DNA of 64,000 bases from Nodosilinea nodulosa PCC 7104 (GCF_000309385.1 NZ_JH976538.1:481849-545848); one strand, 5' to 3'; counted from the first letter of the stretch, positions 26,620 through 36,645 are shown. A program made the numbers and translations. Notes: generated by a model from the sequence alone, not told the origin.

Positions 26620-27720
26620 TTAGCGAAATGAGTGAAAGTAGTTTGGTGACACGGCGTAGGAGCCCAGCATGGTGACCATGCGGGCCGAACCGCTGGTGAT
26701 GATGTTGAAGACCGCTAAACCACCGCCAGCGGCGATCGCCAGGGCCAGGGCGGGAGCCAGCAGGCCAATAATCACCAGAAAGCCAAGGGTGTCGGTGACA
26801 TCGGCATTGACCACGACCACCCCTGCCAGTCCGACGATGATGTTGTAAGACACCTGGGCCATGCCCAGGCTGAAGAAGCCCGTCAACCAGGCGAACAGGG
26901 GTTTGGCTTCAAAGGGCAGCAGACTGCCAGCCACGGCAAATGGCCCCATTAGCCCGGTGAGCAGCAGGGAGATTTCCAGGATGTTGGTGAAGGCCCACTG
27001 AAAGGCCAGCAGCACGTATTGAATGATTTCCTGGTTGACGGAGCCGAGGAATCCGGCGAAGAACCCGGCGGTGCCAAAGACCGCTCCCGATATCGGGTTG
27101 TCTTCGGACTGAGCGGTCTGCACGGCCCCATCAATGCCTCGGGCAATGTTGCGGAGGGCATCGGGCAGGGGCAAAAAGCCCTGGTAGTCGTTAATGGTGG
27201 CCTGCACCTGGGCATTGGCGGCTTTGAGACAGTCGATTTGCTTTTGCCCCACCATGCCTTCGCACTGGCTGAGCTGGGCGCTGATTTCGCCCGCAACGGC
27301 GCTGCGGGAGGTGGCGGCCTGGACGGCATCGCGCAGTTTGACATCCAGCAGGGTGACTTCGAGCACCTGGTTGGAGAGGGTATGGATGACGCCGCGCAGG
27401 CTGACGGTGGAGACAGCCAGCAGGTGGGCGTTGTTGGCTAGCAGGCAGACGACGATGATAGGCCAGATCAGATTTTGCAGCGGGCGGGTGAGGTCGCCTT
27501 CAACGATGAGCTGTCGCCCGAACTGGACGATGAAGAAGATCAGGGCACCGGCTGCGAAGATGGCGGCGGTCTGGTTGATGGCGACGTACAGGGTGCTGTC
27601 GAAGATGGTCAGCCACTGCTGGTCCCAGGCTTGGGCGATGCTTTGGGAGGTGTCGAGCCCTTGCTGGAGGATCTGGGTTGCGCCTGTAACGGCAAGCCAG
27701 GGGAGTAGGGGAGAAGTCAT
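26620..27720 (-). CDS. VirB6/TrbL-like polytopic membrane protein
   Basis: 366 residues with about six TM segments: AAIFAAGALIFFIVQFG, LIWPIIVVCLLANNAHLLAV, and several after residue 200 (WAFTNILEISLLLTGLMGPFAVAGSLLP, LGFLVIIGLLAPALALAIAAGGG). A soluble loop with Cys lies in the middle. VirB6/TrbL proteins have this form and line the inner-membrane part of the channel. It is now the first gene of the interrupted secretion operon: upstream lie 423 bp of non-coding sequence and then the cargo island. Confidence 0.7.
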   Translation of the reverse strand: MTSPLLPWLAVTGATQILQQGLDTSQSIAQAWDQQWLTIFDSTLYVAINQTAAIFAAGALIFFIVQFGRQLIVEGDLTRPLQNLIWPIIVVCLLANNAHLLAVSTVSLRGVIHTLSNQVLEVTLLDVKLRDAVQAATSRSAVAGEISAQLSQCEGMVGQKQIDCLKAANAQVQATINDYQGFLPLPDALRNIARGIDGAVQTAQSEDNPISGAVFGTAGFFAGFLGSVNQEIIQYVLLAFQWAFTNILEISLLLTGLMGPFAVAGSLLPFEAKPLFAWLTGFFSLGMAQVSYNIIVGLAGVVVVNADVTDTLGFLVIIGLLAPALALAIAAGGGLAVFNIITSGSARMVTMLGSYAVSPNYFHSFR

Positions 27721-28143
27721 GGGAATGCTTGCGAAGCGAGGGTGATGAATATCACCTCAGGCTAGGGAGCAAATATGACTGGGATGTGGAAGATTGCGGC
27801 GAGTTATGTGATCTGGACATCGCTGCGATCACTTCCAGCAGGATAAAAGTTTGCTTTAGCAACTGTTTGCGATACGCCCAAAGCAAGCGCAGCAGCGGCA
27901 TAGGCATGATGTCAGAGCAAGCCGAATCAGGTATAGGGAAGATACTTCGCTCGGCTTATTGGTTTCACTCGCGTTTCATATTTTGAGTGCATATTCAGAT
28001 TCAACGGTCATTCGAGCAGGGCAGCGCTTCAATGCTTCACGAGATGAGCAACCGCCTAATTTTCTTCAAAAAAGGGGCGTTGATGATTCCAAGTATGAAC
28101 CAATAAGGCTGATTCAATATTTCGCAAATTCATACAGCTATTC
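27721..28143. other. Non-coding stretch between VirB6-like gene and island boundary
   Basis: No convincing gene; the only open frames are short and lack ribosome-binding sites. The region becomes AT-richer towards the MITE at 28144. It probably held the promoter, or the spacer to the gene now at 48398-49132. Confidence 0.5.
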
Positions 28144-28269
28144 ACAATAGTCCGGACACTTTTCTAGGCAAACGCTGAAACTCTTGATATCTCGTTGGCC
28201 AGGCTGATGATGAAGAGGGCTGAAACCCTCATTCTATCGTTGCCCGCTAAAAACTGTCCGGAGTGTTGT
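28144..28269. mobile_element. 126-bp MITE, left boundary of the cargo island
   Basis: Ends with the inverted repeat ACAATAGTCCGGACACTTTT / ACAACACTCCGGACAGTTTT (inward reading). It is non-coding. The copy at 48255-48380 has the same length and orientation and differs by a single base near the centre. A shortened relative lies at 48166-48246 and a half-copy near 40449-40503. Confidence 0.85.
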
Positions 28270-28824
28270 ATTCAGCAACGCCGGATATTCATCTCCATAC
28301 TTAATCGATGGTTATACGCCAGGTCGCCCTCCCAGTCTCAGCCATGAACGTATTAATACTGTCCTAAGCGACCTGGCCAGCGCTATATTTCCCAACAATT
28401 CTAATTCACTAGGTCTTGTTTTGACCTCTAAAATAAACTAATGCACAGCCCCTTGAACAACTGAATTGGCCAAATAAAACCCCTATTAAATGACATCAGC
28501 AGAAAACCTGATAGGGATGGTTTCAGCCCAGAAGATTAAGCGTTACCGTGCCGTCTACAACAAGGTTCATAATTGTGAGAGCATTCACAACTCTTGTTGG
28601 GTAAAGGCTTAAAGGCTTTTGGGAAACTTCATATTTATGAAAACCGATATAAAACTGCTAAAAATTTATCAAGCAAAATCTTGTGGGGGAATTTGTCTTA
28701 CTTACGATTTGTATCGTAAGTAATCAAGTCACACTACAAATCAACCAGCTTTTATGCACGTTGAGAGTTGTTATTGCTTTTGTGCTCAAGATCAAGGCAT
28801 TAGACATGAAGTACAATCCGTAAT
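28270..28824. other. Non-coding island edge with one strong palindrome
   Basis: No gene seen. The only clear structure is the inverted repeat at 28698-28723, listed separately. Confidence 0.5.
28698..28723. promoter_or_regulatory. Perfect 11-bp inverted repeat, possible operator
   Basis: TTACTTACGAT, spacer TTGT, then its exact complement. The size and symmetry fit a dimeric regulator of TetR or GntR type. It lies about 100 bp upstream of the tandem box of the ABC exporter operon. It could also be a simple hairpin; no T-run follows. Confidence 0.45.
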
Positions 28825-28857
28825 CTTTTCGATTTCTTGACATTTGATTTCTAAAGT
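28825..28857 (+). promoter_or_regulatory. Tandem CTTGAC box and -10, ABC exporter operon
   Basis: CTTTTC-GATTT-CTTGAC at 28825-28841, 10 bp, then TAAAGT at 28852-28857. It lies 65 bp upstream of the lipoprotein start. The first half-site is the most degenerate of the set; the second half and spacing fit exactly. Confidence 0.6.
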
Positions 28858-28921
28858 CAAGCTAATTACAGGAACCTGTTTTGAGACGCCTCAATTCTTT
28901 TACTCCATTTCTGAGGACATT

Positions 28922-29569
28922 ATGAAACCCACACAACGTTTGACATTATTGATTTTGGGAGCCGGAGCCGCCCTACTGGCTGGATGTAGTAGCCAGGGTT
29001 CCACGGCAAAGTCAGACTCTATGACCGCTTCCCCCACTCCAACTACGGTTAATGCTAAGCCGCAAGCGATGACAAAAGAACAGCCCGTCGCTCCAGAAGT
29101 CAATCCGCCAGGCGACATTCCCGACTCCCAGGCCTTCGTTGCCTACACCTCTGCCATTGGGCACTACCGTTTGGACGTACCCGAAGGCTGGGCGCGGCAG
29201 GAAACTGGAACCGATGTCAGTTTCATCGACAAATTAGACGGCGTCAGCGTGACGGTCACGGATACCACAACGCCGTTAACGGCTGATGCCGTCCGCACTC
29301 ATGAAGCAGCACAGGTGGAGCAGTCTGGACGGGCGGTGCAAATTGTCGATGTTAAAGACGTGCAGATGCCCAATGGCAATGGGGTGTTGATTCAATACAC
29401 CTCAAATTCTGAGCCAGACCCCACCACCGGGAAACAGGTCAGGCTAGAGAACAGTGCTTATTTGTTCGTCCACAGCGGCAAGCTGGCAACCGTGAGGCTG
29501 TGGGCACCTCAAGGAGCCGACAATGTGGATCAGTGGCAGCGGATGTCTCAAAGCTTCGGGTGGTCTTGA
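28922..29569 (+). CDS. Lipoprotein associated with the ABC exporter
   Basis: 215 residues. I chose ATG 28922 because TGAGGA precedes it and the protein then begins with a lipoprotein signal (LILGAGAALLAGC, lipobox LAGC). After a Ser/Thr/Pro-rich linker comes a compact domain (FVAYTSAIGHYRLDVPEGWARQ, VSFIDKLDGVSVTVTD), reminiscent of PsbP-like folds. It ends 1 bp before the first ATPase gene, so it is the first gene of an exporter operon and may act as its periplasmic substrate-binding or adaptor partner. Confidence 0.75.
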   Translation: MKPTQRLTLLILGAGAALLAGCSSQGSTAKSDSMTASPTPTTVNAKPQAMTKEQPVAPEVNPPGDIPDSQAFVAYTSAIGHYRLDVPEGWARQETGTDVSFIDKLDGVSVTVTDTTTPLTADAVRTHEAAQVEQSGRAVQIVDVKDVQMPNGNGVLIQYTSNSEPDPTTGKQVRLENSAYLFVHSGKLATVRLWAPQGADNVDQWQRMSQSFGWS

Positions 29570-29570
29570 T

Positions 29571-30233
29571 ATGCCAATGCTAGAAGCCGTTGATTTATAC
29601 CGGTTTTACCACGCCAGGGAAGCCGAGACCCTGGCCCTACGCGGCGTGAGCCTGACCGTGGCGGCAGGCGAAATAGTGGCGGTGATGGGGGCCTCGGGCA
29701 GTGGTAAATCGACGCTGCTCAGCTGCCTAGCAGGGATGGACGAACCTGATGGTGGGTTTGTCAGTCTGATGGGAGAACGGTTTACTCGCCGCCCCGAGCC
29801 CCAGCGAGATGCGATGCGGGCCGCGCACATTGGCATTTTGTTGCAGTCTGGAAATTTATTGGAATATCTGACGGTAGAGCAAAATATTTTGCTGCCCATG
29901 GCGATCGCTGGCCGGATAAACCCATCATGGGTCAACAAACTCCTAGATTGGGTGAACTTGCGCGATCGTCGTCATGCTCGACCGTCTCAACTCTCCGGTG
30001 GTGAAACGGCTCGCAGTGGTTTAGCCGTAGCGTTAGCGACCAATCCTAAAGTACTACTGGCAGACGAGCCCACGGGAGAGGTCGATGCGGATACAGAACA
30101 ACAGATCTTAGCCCTGCTCATATCCCGCCGATCGCAGGGGAGTGCCATTTTGCTGGCTACCCATAGCGAAACCCTAGCGGCTCAAGCGGATCGCATCATT
30201 CGGTTGCAAGACGGGAGAATTGTCGATGACTAA
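29571..30233 (+). CDS. ABC transporter ATP-binding protein (LolD/MacB type)
   Basis: 220 residues from ATG 29571, 1 bp after the lipoprotein stop. Walker A GASGSGKS, signature LSGGE, Walker B VLLADEPTGEVD and switch His (LATHSE) are all present. The signature continues as TARSG rather than the usual QQQR. Family members power FtsX-type permeases that handle lipoproteins or antibiotics. A second ATPase gene follows with an 8-bp overlap. Confidence 0.85.
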   Translation: MPMLEAVDLYRFYHAREAETLALRGVSLTVAAGEIVAVMGASGSGKSTLLSCLAGMDEPDGGFVSLMGERFTRRPEPQRDAMRAAHIGILLQSGNLLEYLTVEQNILLPMAIAGRINPSWVNKLLDWVNLRDRRHARPSQLSGGETARSGLAVALATNPKVLLADEPTGEVDADTEQQILALLISRRSQGSAILLATHSETLAAQADRIIRLQDGRIVDD

Positions 30234-30987
30234 ATTATCTCCAAACCTCTTAATCGAGGCCCAAAACCTGAGGCGTACTTATCACCAGGGCGGTAGCCTG
30301 TTTACTGCCCTTGACTCCGCCAGTTTTCAAGTGTGGGCGGGCGATCGCATTGCCCTAATTGGCCGCTCTGGCAGCGGTAAATCAACGTTGCTGAACCTGA
30401 TGGGCGGACTCGATACCCCCACGGATGGAACCATTGCCTGGGTGGGGCTGGGACCACGGGAAACCCTACGTCCAGCCAAGGTGGCATTTGTGTTTCAGAT
30501 GCCGAGTTTGCTGGCTCCACTAACGGTCATCGAAAATGTGGAGATGCCGCTGCTGCTAGGCGATACCCCGATCGAGATCGCGCGTACCGCCGCGATGGAA
30601 GCTCTAGAGCGACTTCAGCTAACGGCCCTTGCCCAGAAGCTGCCGGAAGAACTCTCTGGTGGACAAATCCAACGAATTGCGGTTGCCCGCACCCTTGCGT
30701 ACCACCCCAAGCTGATATTGGCAGACGAGCCTACGGGGCAACTTGATCATCCGACGGCCACATTGCTACTAGATACGCTCTTTAACACCCTAAAAGATAC
30801 GGATACAGCCCTGGTGATTGCGACCCATGATCCCCTAGTTGCAGATCGGATGCACAAACGATGGACGATACAGCACGGCATTTTGCAGACTGACTCATCC
30901 CACAACGGTTTGCAAACTGTGAACGCAACACCTCAACCCAAATTGTCGATTACACGACCAATGCCGAAAAATTCGGCACCTTTCTAA
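30226..30987 (+). CDS. Second ABC transporter ATP-binding protein
   Basis: 253 residues from ATG 30226 (a TTG lies two codons upstream), overlapping the previous gene by 8 bp. Walker A GRSGSGKS, signature LSGGQIQR, Walker B LILADEPTGQLD and H-loop IATHD are intact. The C-terminus has a ~35-residue extension after the fold. Together with the preceding gene it could form a heterodimeric ATPase for the permease downstream. Confidence 0.85.
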   Translation: MTKLSPNLLIEAQNLRRTYHQGGSLFTALDSASFQVWAGDRIALIGRSGSGKSTLLNLMGGLDTPTDGTIAWVGLGPRETLRPAKVAFVFQMPSLLAPLTVIENVEMPLLLGDTPIEIARTAAMEALERLQLTALAQKLPEELSGGQIQRIAVARTLAYHPKLILADEPTGQLDHPTATLLLDTLFNTLKDTDTALVIATHDPLVADRMHKRWTIQHGILQTDSSHNGLQTVNATPQPKLSITRPMPKNSAPF

Positions 30988-31016
30988 ATCTTGATGGACT
31001 CTAAACCCATTTCACC

Positions 31017-33683
31017 ATGCTTATTTTGCTTTGGCTTAAAGGCTTACTGTCGCGCCGACCCGGTCGGCTGCTGGGGGCGATCGCTGGAGTGGCGCTGACC
31101 GTAGCTCTGCTGGCTGCCATTGGCGTATTTATTGTGGCCAGTGGGGCAACCATGACCCAACGAGCGATCGCCAGTGTTCCCGTCGATTGGCAAATTCAAC
31201 TGGCTCCCGGCACCGATGCAAAAGCGGTCACCGATGCCCTCGGGCAATCGGCGGCCTATTCTGCCCTACAAACCGTTTGTTATGCCGATAGCGATGGATT
31301 CACGGCTAAGACGAAGGGTACTGTGCAAACCACTGGAGCCGGGAAAGTACTGGGCATAGGCCCCAACTATCGAAAGGATTTTGCCCCAGAACTGCGTCCG
31401 CTAATTGGTTCCCTTGACGGTGTATTAGTCGCACAGCAAACCGCTGCCAATCTGCAAGTTGCCCCAGGAGATACCATCACTATTCAGCGTCCTGGGTTGC
31501 CCGCTGCCGAGGTCAAGGTGGATGGTGTGATTGATTTGCCCTTTGCCGATTCTCTCTTTCAAGCCATCGGCACGCCAGCCGGGATGGCACCGCAGGCTCC
31601 CCCCGATAACGTGCTGATTTTACCCTTACAGCAGTGGCATTCCCTGTTTGACCCGCAGGCTCAAGGGCATCCCGATTCAGTACATTTACAGCTACACGTT
31701 CGCCTCATCCACAACCTACCTCCCACTCCCATCAAGGCCTATACTCAGGTCGAACAGCAGGCCCGCAATTTAGAAGCCCGGATTGCCGGGAGCGGCATCG
31801 TAGGCGATAACCTGGGGGCAAAGCTAGATGGCACCCGGAAAGATTCCCTCTATTCTCAAGTGCTGTTTTTGTTTTTAGGGTTGCCAGGGGTAATCCTATC
31901 GGTATTGCTGACGCTAGCGGTCACCGCTGCTGGAAGCGATCGCCGCCGTCAAGAACAATCCCTTTTACGAACTCGTGGTGCAACAATCGGGCAGATTCTG
32001 CAGCTTGCCGGGGTTGAAAGCGCTGTCGTGGGCACAGGGGGAGCTGTCCTCGGGTTGGGATTAGCCGTAATCGCTATGGGTCTACTGACACCAGGCACCT
32101 TACTACTCACCGTCAACAGCGTCGTTTGGATGGCCATCGCCGCTGTGGTCGGTGTGGGGTTAGCGGTCGCCGCCATCCTCTACCCGGCCTGGAAAACGGC
32201 TCGCAGCAGCACAGTTGTCTCGGCCAAAGCCATCATTGGCAACTCTCGTAAACCCCTATGGCGGCAAATATGGCTCGATGGGTTTCTACTCACCCTTGCT
32301 TTTGTGGTGTTTTGGCGAACGGCCAGTACCGGCTATCAGGTGGTGCTGGCACCCGAAGGTGTACCTCAAGCGTCTGTATCCTATGACTCCTTTATTGCGC
32401 CCGTCTGCCTATGGTTGGGGACGGCTCTACTCACCCTGCGTCTGGGTGATGTGGCCTTGGGCCGAGGGCGTTCAACCCTGACTCAGCTCCTGCGGGTCCC
32501 TTTAGGTTCCCTAGCTGGGGTCGTGATTGCCTCCCTCAGCCGTCAGCGCCGGGTGGTAACTAGCTCCATAGCATTGGTGGCGATCGCGGTATCCTTTGCC
32601 GTCTCAACGGCGGTGTTCAACACCACCTACAACGCCCAGGCTAGAGTCGATGCGGAATTAACCAATGGAGCCGATGTGCAGGTGGTGGTGCCGCCCAACT
32701 CAACAGGCATACCGCTGACCATGCAAACCCAGCTGAAAGGATTAGCCAACGTGGCGGCCCTACAGCCAATGCAGCACCGCTTTGCCTACGTAGGCCGCGA
32801 TCTGCAAGATATCTACGGCATTGACCCAGTTAACCTGCCCACCGTCACCCATATTGCCGATGCCTACTTTGCCAATCACGATGCCCAGTCATCCTTAGCG
32901 GCGTTGGCGTCTCGTGCTGATGGCATCTTGGTTTCTGCAGAAACCGTGCGAGACTTTCAGCTTAAATCTGGGGACCTGCTCAACCTACGGCTCCAGAATG
33001 CTCAAGATGGTCAGTATCACATCGTGCCATTCCATTTTGTGGGTGTCGTGAAAGAGTTTCCGACGGCACCAACCGACTCATTTCTGTTGGCTAACGCCGA
33101 CTATATCGCCAAGCAAACGGGTAACTCGGCCACAGAAACGGTGTTGATTCGCACCAAAAACCGCGATCGCGCCTCCCTCCTTGCTCAAATTAAGCCCATT
33201 GTCAGCCCGCTGGCGGGGGTTAAAGTTACCGATATTGATGCAGCCCAACGCACCATCAGCTCCGGATTAACGGCGGTTGATCTGCGCGGACTCACCCGGA
33301 TTGAACTTAGCTTTGCCATTTTGCTACTGGTGGGGGCCACGGGGCTGATGCTGGCCCTAGGCATGGCCGAGCGCCGCCGCACCTTTGCCATCCTGGACGC
33401 CTTGGGAGCCAAGCCCCGACAGCTCGGCAGCTTTTTGTGGACTGAAGGGCTCTTGGTTTTACTCGCAGGCGGCACAGTTGGCGTCCTGCTAGGGTTTGGG
33501 GTTGCCGCCATGCTGGTGAAAGTGTTGACTGGGGTGTTTGACCCACCCCCCGATGTGCTGGCGATTCCGTGGCTTTATTTATTGATGGCGGCGATCGCAT
33601 CGGTGCTGTCTACGGTCATCGCAATTCTGGGCACCCAGAGCCTGTCCTCCAAAGCCAGCCTAGAAGCCCTGCGGGATACCTGA
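31017..33683 (+). CDS. FtsX/MacB-type ABC permease, duplicated
   Basis: 888 residues with two FtsX-like units: an N-terminal TM helix (LLGAIAGVALTVALLAAIGVFIVASGA) and a large periplasmic domain, then three TM helices (~280-400). The arrangement is repeated (VTSSIALVAIAVSFAVSTAVF, periplasmic domain, last TM group ~770-880). This matches large permeases that export lipids, lipoproteins or peptides rather than importing solutes. It lies 29 bp after the second ATPase gene. Substrate unknown. Confidence 0.8.
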   Translation: MLILLWLKGLLSRRPGRLLGAIAGVALTVALLAAIGVFIVASGATMTQRAIASVPVDWQIQLAPGTDAKAVTDALGQSAAYSALQTVCYADSDGFTAKTKGTVQTTGAGKVLGIGPNYRKDFAPELRPLIGSLDGVLVAQQTAANLQVAPGDTITIQRPGLPAAEVKVDGVIDLPFADSLFQAIGTPAGMAPQAPPDNVLILPLQQWHSLFDPQAQGHPDSVHLQLHVRLIHNLPPTPIKAYTQVEQQARNLEARIAGSGIVGDNLGAKLDGTRKDSLYSQVLFLFLGLPGVILSVLLTLAVTAAGSDRRRQEQSLLRTRGATIGQILQLAGVESAVVGTGGAVLGLGLAVIAMGLLTPGTLLLTVNSVVWMAIAAVVGVGLAVAAILYPAWKTARSSTVVSAKAIIGNSRKPLWRQIWLDGFLLTLAFVVFWRTASTGYQVVLAPEGVPQASVSYDSFIAPVCLWLGTALLTLRLGDVALGRGRSTLTQLLRVPLGSLAGVVIASLSRQRRVVTSSIALVAIAVSFAVSTAVFNTTYNAQARVDAELTNGADVQVVVPPNSTGIPLTMQTQLKGLANVAALQPMQHRFAYVGRDLQDIYGIDPVNLPTVTHIADAYFANHDAQSSLAALASRADGILVSAETVRDFQLKSGDLLNLRLQNAQDGQYHIVPFHFVGVVKEFPTAPTDSFLLANADYIAKQTGNSATETVLIRTKNRDRASLLAQIKPIVSPLAGVKVTDIDAAQRTISSGLTAVDLRGLTRIELSFAILLLVGATGLMLALGMAERRRTFAILDALGAKPRQLGSFLWTEGLLVLLAGGTVGVLLGFGVAAMLVKVLTGVFDPPPDVLAIPWLYLLMAAIASVLSTVIAILGTQSLSSKASLEALRDT

Positions 33684-33855
33684 GGTCACTATGCAGCCAC
33701 AACCTGTAAGTTGATTGAGCAACAGCACATTCAGCCCGCCCTCATAATCGGTATGCCGATCGGTTTTAGTCATGCTCTGGCGGCAAAGCGCCGGCTAATG
33801 GCTACACAAATCCCCTATATAGCCATTCAGAGCGGCTTTGGCTGTGGGCTATTAG

Positions 33856-34824
33856 CTACAGTAACCATAAACTAATCACAAAGAGTGGATAAGCGGCCAT
33901 TAAAACACCGCCAGCGACCCTGTCCAGATCACCATTCACTGAGGCCAACATCATCACCAGCGCTAGCGACGCCAGCATCACCAGAATAGGAGCATGGAGT
34001 AGGGTCGCATCTACGATCGTTAGCGGGTTAACCACTGCGGCCGCCCCCAAAGTCATGGTGACGTTGTAGGTAAATGAGCCTACTACAGCAGCTACGGTGG
34101 CTTCGGTTGCCCCTCGCCGTGCCGTTGACCAGGCTAAAACAACTAGCTCAACAGACGTGGCAAACCCCACCAGAGTCAGAGCCAGCTTGGTTTGGGTCGC
34201 CTCTACTTGGCTGATCTGCCGGACGGCTTCCACCAACACAATTGAGCCGATAATAATCGCTCCCAACCCAGCCGCCATCAAGAGTAGGTCTTGGCCTACC
34301 CAAGAATACAGACCGCTAGCCTGTTCATTCTGGAATGCCTCAGCTGCTTCTTCAAGTTCTCCAGTTTCTCCCAGGGATGGAGGCCGGCGCTCTGCCCACC
34401 AGATGCCGCCCACATAAAGGGCGTAGCAGCCAACCAGCACGATTCCTTCCACTCGGCTCACCTGTCCATTCCAAACAAACCCGCTGGCGAGGATACCAAT
34501 GGGTAAACCAAACAGAGCGTAGCGCATCACCCGCCGACCAAACGGCAGCGGTGCCACCCAAGCTCCCACACCCAAAGCTACCAGGCAAATAGCAATGTTG
34601 GCACCAATCACGTCGCCTACGGCGATCGCGGGAACCCCCCGCAGAGAAGCTGTTACCCCAGTAGCCAACTCTTCGGGCTCGGCCCCCGCCAACAGCAGGG
34701 CGAGAGCAAAAGCGCTCACCCGTAGGCGCACCGCTGCCGCCCCAAGGTGTTCGGCGAAAGTCTCGGCTCCCCAAATAATTAACGCTATACCAGCGACAAT
34801 TAATAGCCCCCAGAGAATGGTCAT
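33856..34824 (-). CDS. Sodium/calcium exchanger family membrane protein
   Basis: 322 residues, ~10 TM helices in two halves. The alpha-repeat motifs of the CaCA family are visible: GAEPEELATGVTASLRGVPAIAVGDVIGANI in the first half and GFATSVELVVLAWSTARRGATEATVAAVVGSFTYN in the second. The family exchanges Ca2+ or related cations for Na+ or H+ across the inner membrane. An acidic cytoplasmic loop separates the halves. No tandem box lies upstream. Convergent with the exporter operon. Confidence 0.8.
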   Translation of the reverse strand: MTILWGLLIVAGIALIIWGAETFAEHLGAAAVRLRVSAFALALLLAGAEPEELATGVTASLRGVPAIAVGDVIGANIAICLVALGVGAWVAPLPFGRRVMRYALFGLPIGILASGFVWNGQVSRVEGIVLVGCYALYVGGIWWAERRPPSLGETGELEEAAEAFQNEQASGLYSWVGQDLLLMAAGLGAIIIGSIVLVEAVRQISQVEATQTKLALTLVGFATSVELVVLAWSTARRGATEATVAAVVGSFTYNVTMTLGAAAVVNPLTIVDATLLHAPILVMLASLALVMMLASVNGDLDRVAGGVLMAAYPLFVISLWLL

Positions 34825-34964
34825 AGGTGAATTCTGAATATTTTGGGTGGGATTATGACAAGAAACTAGAGTCTGTTTTAAAATCTCCTAGAACTCTGGT
34901 TCTCTCATACGAGAGAATGAGGCTTTGACTGGCCTTTAAAATCCGCCCTAGGTAGCGCTCATGT

Positions 34965-35900
34965 CTACATAATATGAGCTGCAATCGCCGCCAGAATTAC
35001 CACTCCAAACCCTAGCCGATACCAGACAAAAATCCAAGTACTTTTGTTTTGCAAATAGCGCAATAGCCAGGCAATAGAAACATATGAGAACACAAAGGCT
35101 GAAGCAATTCCTACCAGCAGAAGAATCAAGTCATCAACATTTTCAAATGCCTTGCTTGACTGATAAAGTGTGGCTAATGTCAGAGTAGGAATCCCTAACA
35201 AGAAAGAGAATCTTGCTGCTGTTTCTCGCTCTAGTCCCAAAAACAATGCTGTTGTCAAAGTCGACCCAGACCGGGAGGCACCTGGAAACAAAGCAATTGT
35301 TTGTCCTAATCCTACTAAAATACCATCCTTGATTTTGAGACTGTCGAATTTGCGTTTACGACTACCAAGCTTCTCCGCCAGCCCTAGCAGAATAGACATT
35401 ACAATCGACATAACCGCAATTATGAATGCACTATCTGGCAAAATATCTTTGAGCAAAAAGCCAACAATCAGTGCTGGCAAAGTCCCAACAGCGATACCAA
35501 CCAGAATCTTCCACTCCTCTTGTTCCCAGTCTCGCCTCTGAAAAGCCGACCAACACCCCGCTAGAATTTTGCTAATATCAGGCCAAAAGTACATAACTAC
35601 GGCAATAACACTGCCAAACTGAATGGCATCGATAAAATACTTTTGTCCTAGCGTTGTCCACCCAAAAACTTCGGTAAACACAAGCAAGTGGGCTGTGCTA
35701 CTAATCGGCAGAAACTCTGTGATGCCTTGTATAATGCCCAGCACAATTGCTTCAAAGAACCCCGTCAGTAAGTTAAGTTTTTCAGGAGCAGCAGATTGAG
35801 CCGCAACTGCAATTATTTGTTGTCCTAAATCCAATTCGCCACTCAAACTCGAATACACTGTAACTTGGAACAAGATTAAGCCAGAATAGAGAAACGTCAT
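34965..35900 (-). CDS. uppP: Undecaprenyl-diphosphatase (BacA family)
   Basis: 311 residues, polytopic. Both BacA signatures are present: IVLGIIQGITEFLPISSTAHL and FPGASRSGSTLTTALFLGLER. The enzyme dephosphorylates undecaprenyl diphosphate at the membrane and so recycles the carrier for peptidoglycan synthesis. The N-terminus is ~45 residues longer than usual and a later start is possible. The upstream region (35901-36057) is very AT-rich and lacks the tandem box. Confidence 0.88.
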   Translation of the reverse strand: MTFLYSGLILFQVTVYSSLSGELDLGQQIIAVAAQSAAPEKLNLLTGFFEAIVLGIIQGITEFLPISSTAHLLVFTEVFGWTTLGQKYFIDAIQFGSVIAVVMYFWPDISKILAGCWSAFQRRDWEQEEWKILVGIAVGTLPALIVGFLLKDILPDSAFIIAVMSIVMSILLGLAEKLGSRKRKFDSLKIKDGILVGLGQTIALFPGASRSGSTLTTALFLGLERETAARFSFLLGIPTLTLATLYQSSKAFENVDDLILLLVGIASAFVFSYVSIAWLLRYLQNKSTWIFVWYRLGFGVVILAAIAAHIM

Positions 35901-36057
35901 TCCTAAGCTCCAGTAGCTCTTAAGGATATCTCGCCTAGATAAGCAGAAGTTTGAAATAGCCAGATTTTACTTTTACTCAATAGTACAGATAAAAAAGAAT
36001 TTTTAAAGACACTAATAAATACTTAAAACAGCACCTCAAGAAAAATTTATTTCTCCT

Positions 36058-36582
36058 CTATCTCTCCTTAGTTATAGGATCAGAGCAATCCAAATAGGGA
36101 TTCCAAGTGATTGCTAGCAGGGTCACCTGGTTGGCTCCAAGCTGAGTCATCTGCTGATTCTTAGCCGCTACAGACTGATTGATTCGATCCAGGCTACTTG
36201 TTAGCTGGACGATGCCTGAGCCATTGCTGGAAACTTGCTGGCTGAGCTGTTGGGCAGACTGCTGAAGCGTTGCTAAATCAGCCTGGGCATTAGCCCAATC
36301 GGCGACTTTGGCCATGTCATAGACCCGCTCACCATATTCGCTTACATCTTTAAGGGCTTGTGGCACTTGGTCATCCTGAACTTCAGTATCCGTGTCATTA
36401 AGGGGATCGTTCGCCGTAGCATTCGACTCTTGAATCTGATCTGGGAAAGCAACTGCCGTTGCTGAATGCTGAGGCATCGTTGCGACAGGCCGTTGGGGTT
36501 GATTGCCAGTAAAACTGCGGGCCGCTCCAGAAATTCCGAGGGTACCCAGCAGCGCTGTAGCAATCAGAAAACTCTTTTTCAT
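36058..36582 (-). CDS. Exported coiled-coil-like hypothetical protein
   Basis: 174 residues from ATG 36582, preceded by AAGAAAGG. Signal peptide SFLIATALLGTLGISGAARS. The mature part is helical and rich in Gln and Ser (LATLQQSAQQLSQQVSSNG), suggesting a coiled coil. A tandem box and -10 lie 31-63 bp upstream, so it belongs to the island regulon. Family not recognised. Confidence 0.7.
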   Translation of the reverse strand: MKKSFLIATALLGTLGISGAARSFTGNQPQRPVATMPQHSATAVAFPDQIQESNATANDPLNDTDTEVQDDQVPQALKDVSEYGERVYDMAKVADWANAQADLATLQQSAQQLSQQVSSNGSGIVQLTSSLDRINQSVAAKNQQMTQLGANQVTLLAITWNPYLDCSDPITKER

Positions 36583-36612
36583 GGTGAAATACCTTTCTTT
36601 TGCAATAACTCC

Positions 36613-36645
36613 ATAGTAAGAATCAAAGGTCAAGAACTTGTCAAT
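36613..36645 (-). promoter_or_regulatory. Tandem box and -10 for the 36058-36582 gene
   Basis: On the minus strand: ATTGAC-AAGTT-CTTGAC (36645-36629), 10 bp, then TACTAT (36618-36613). Confidence 0.75.
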
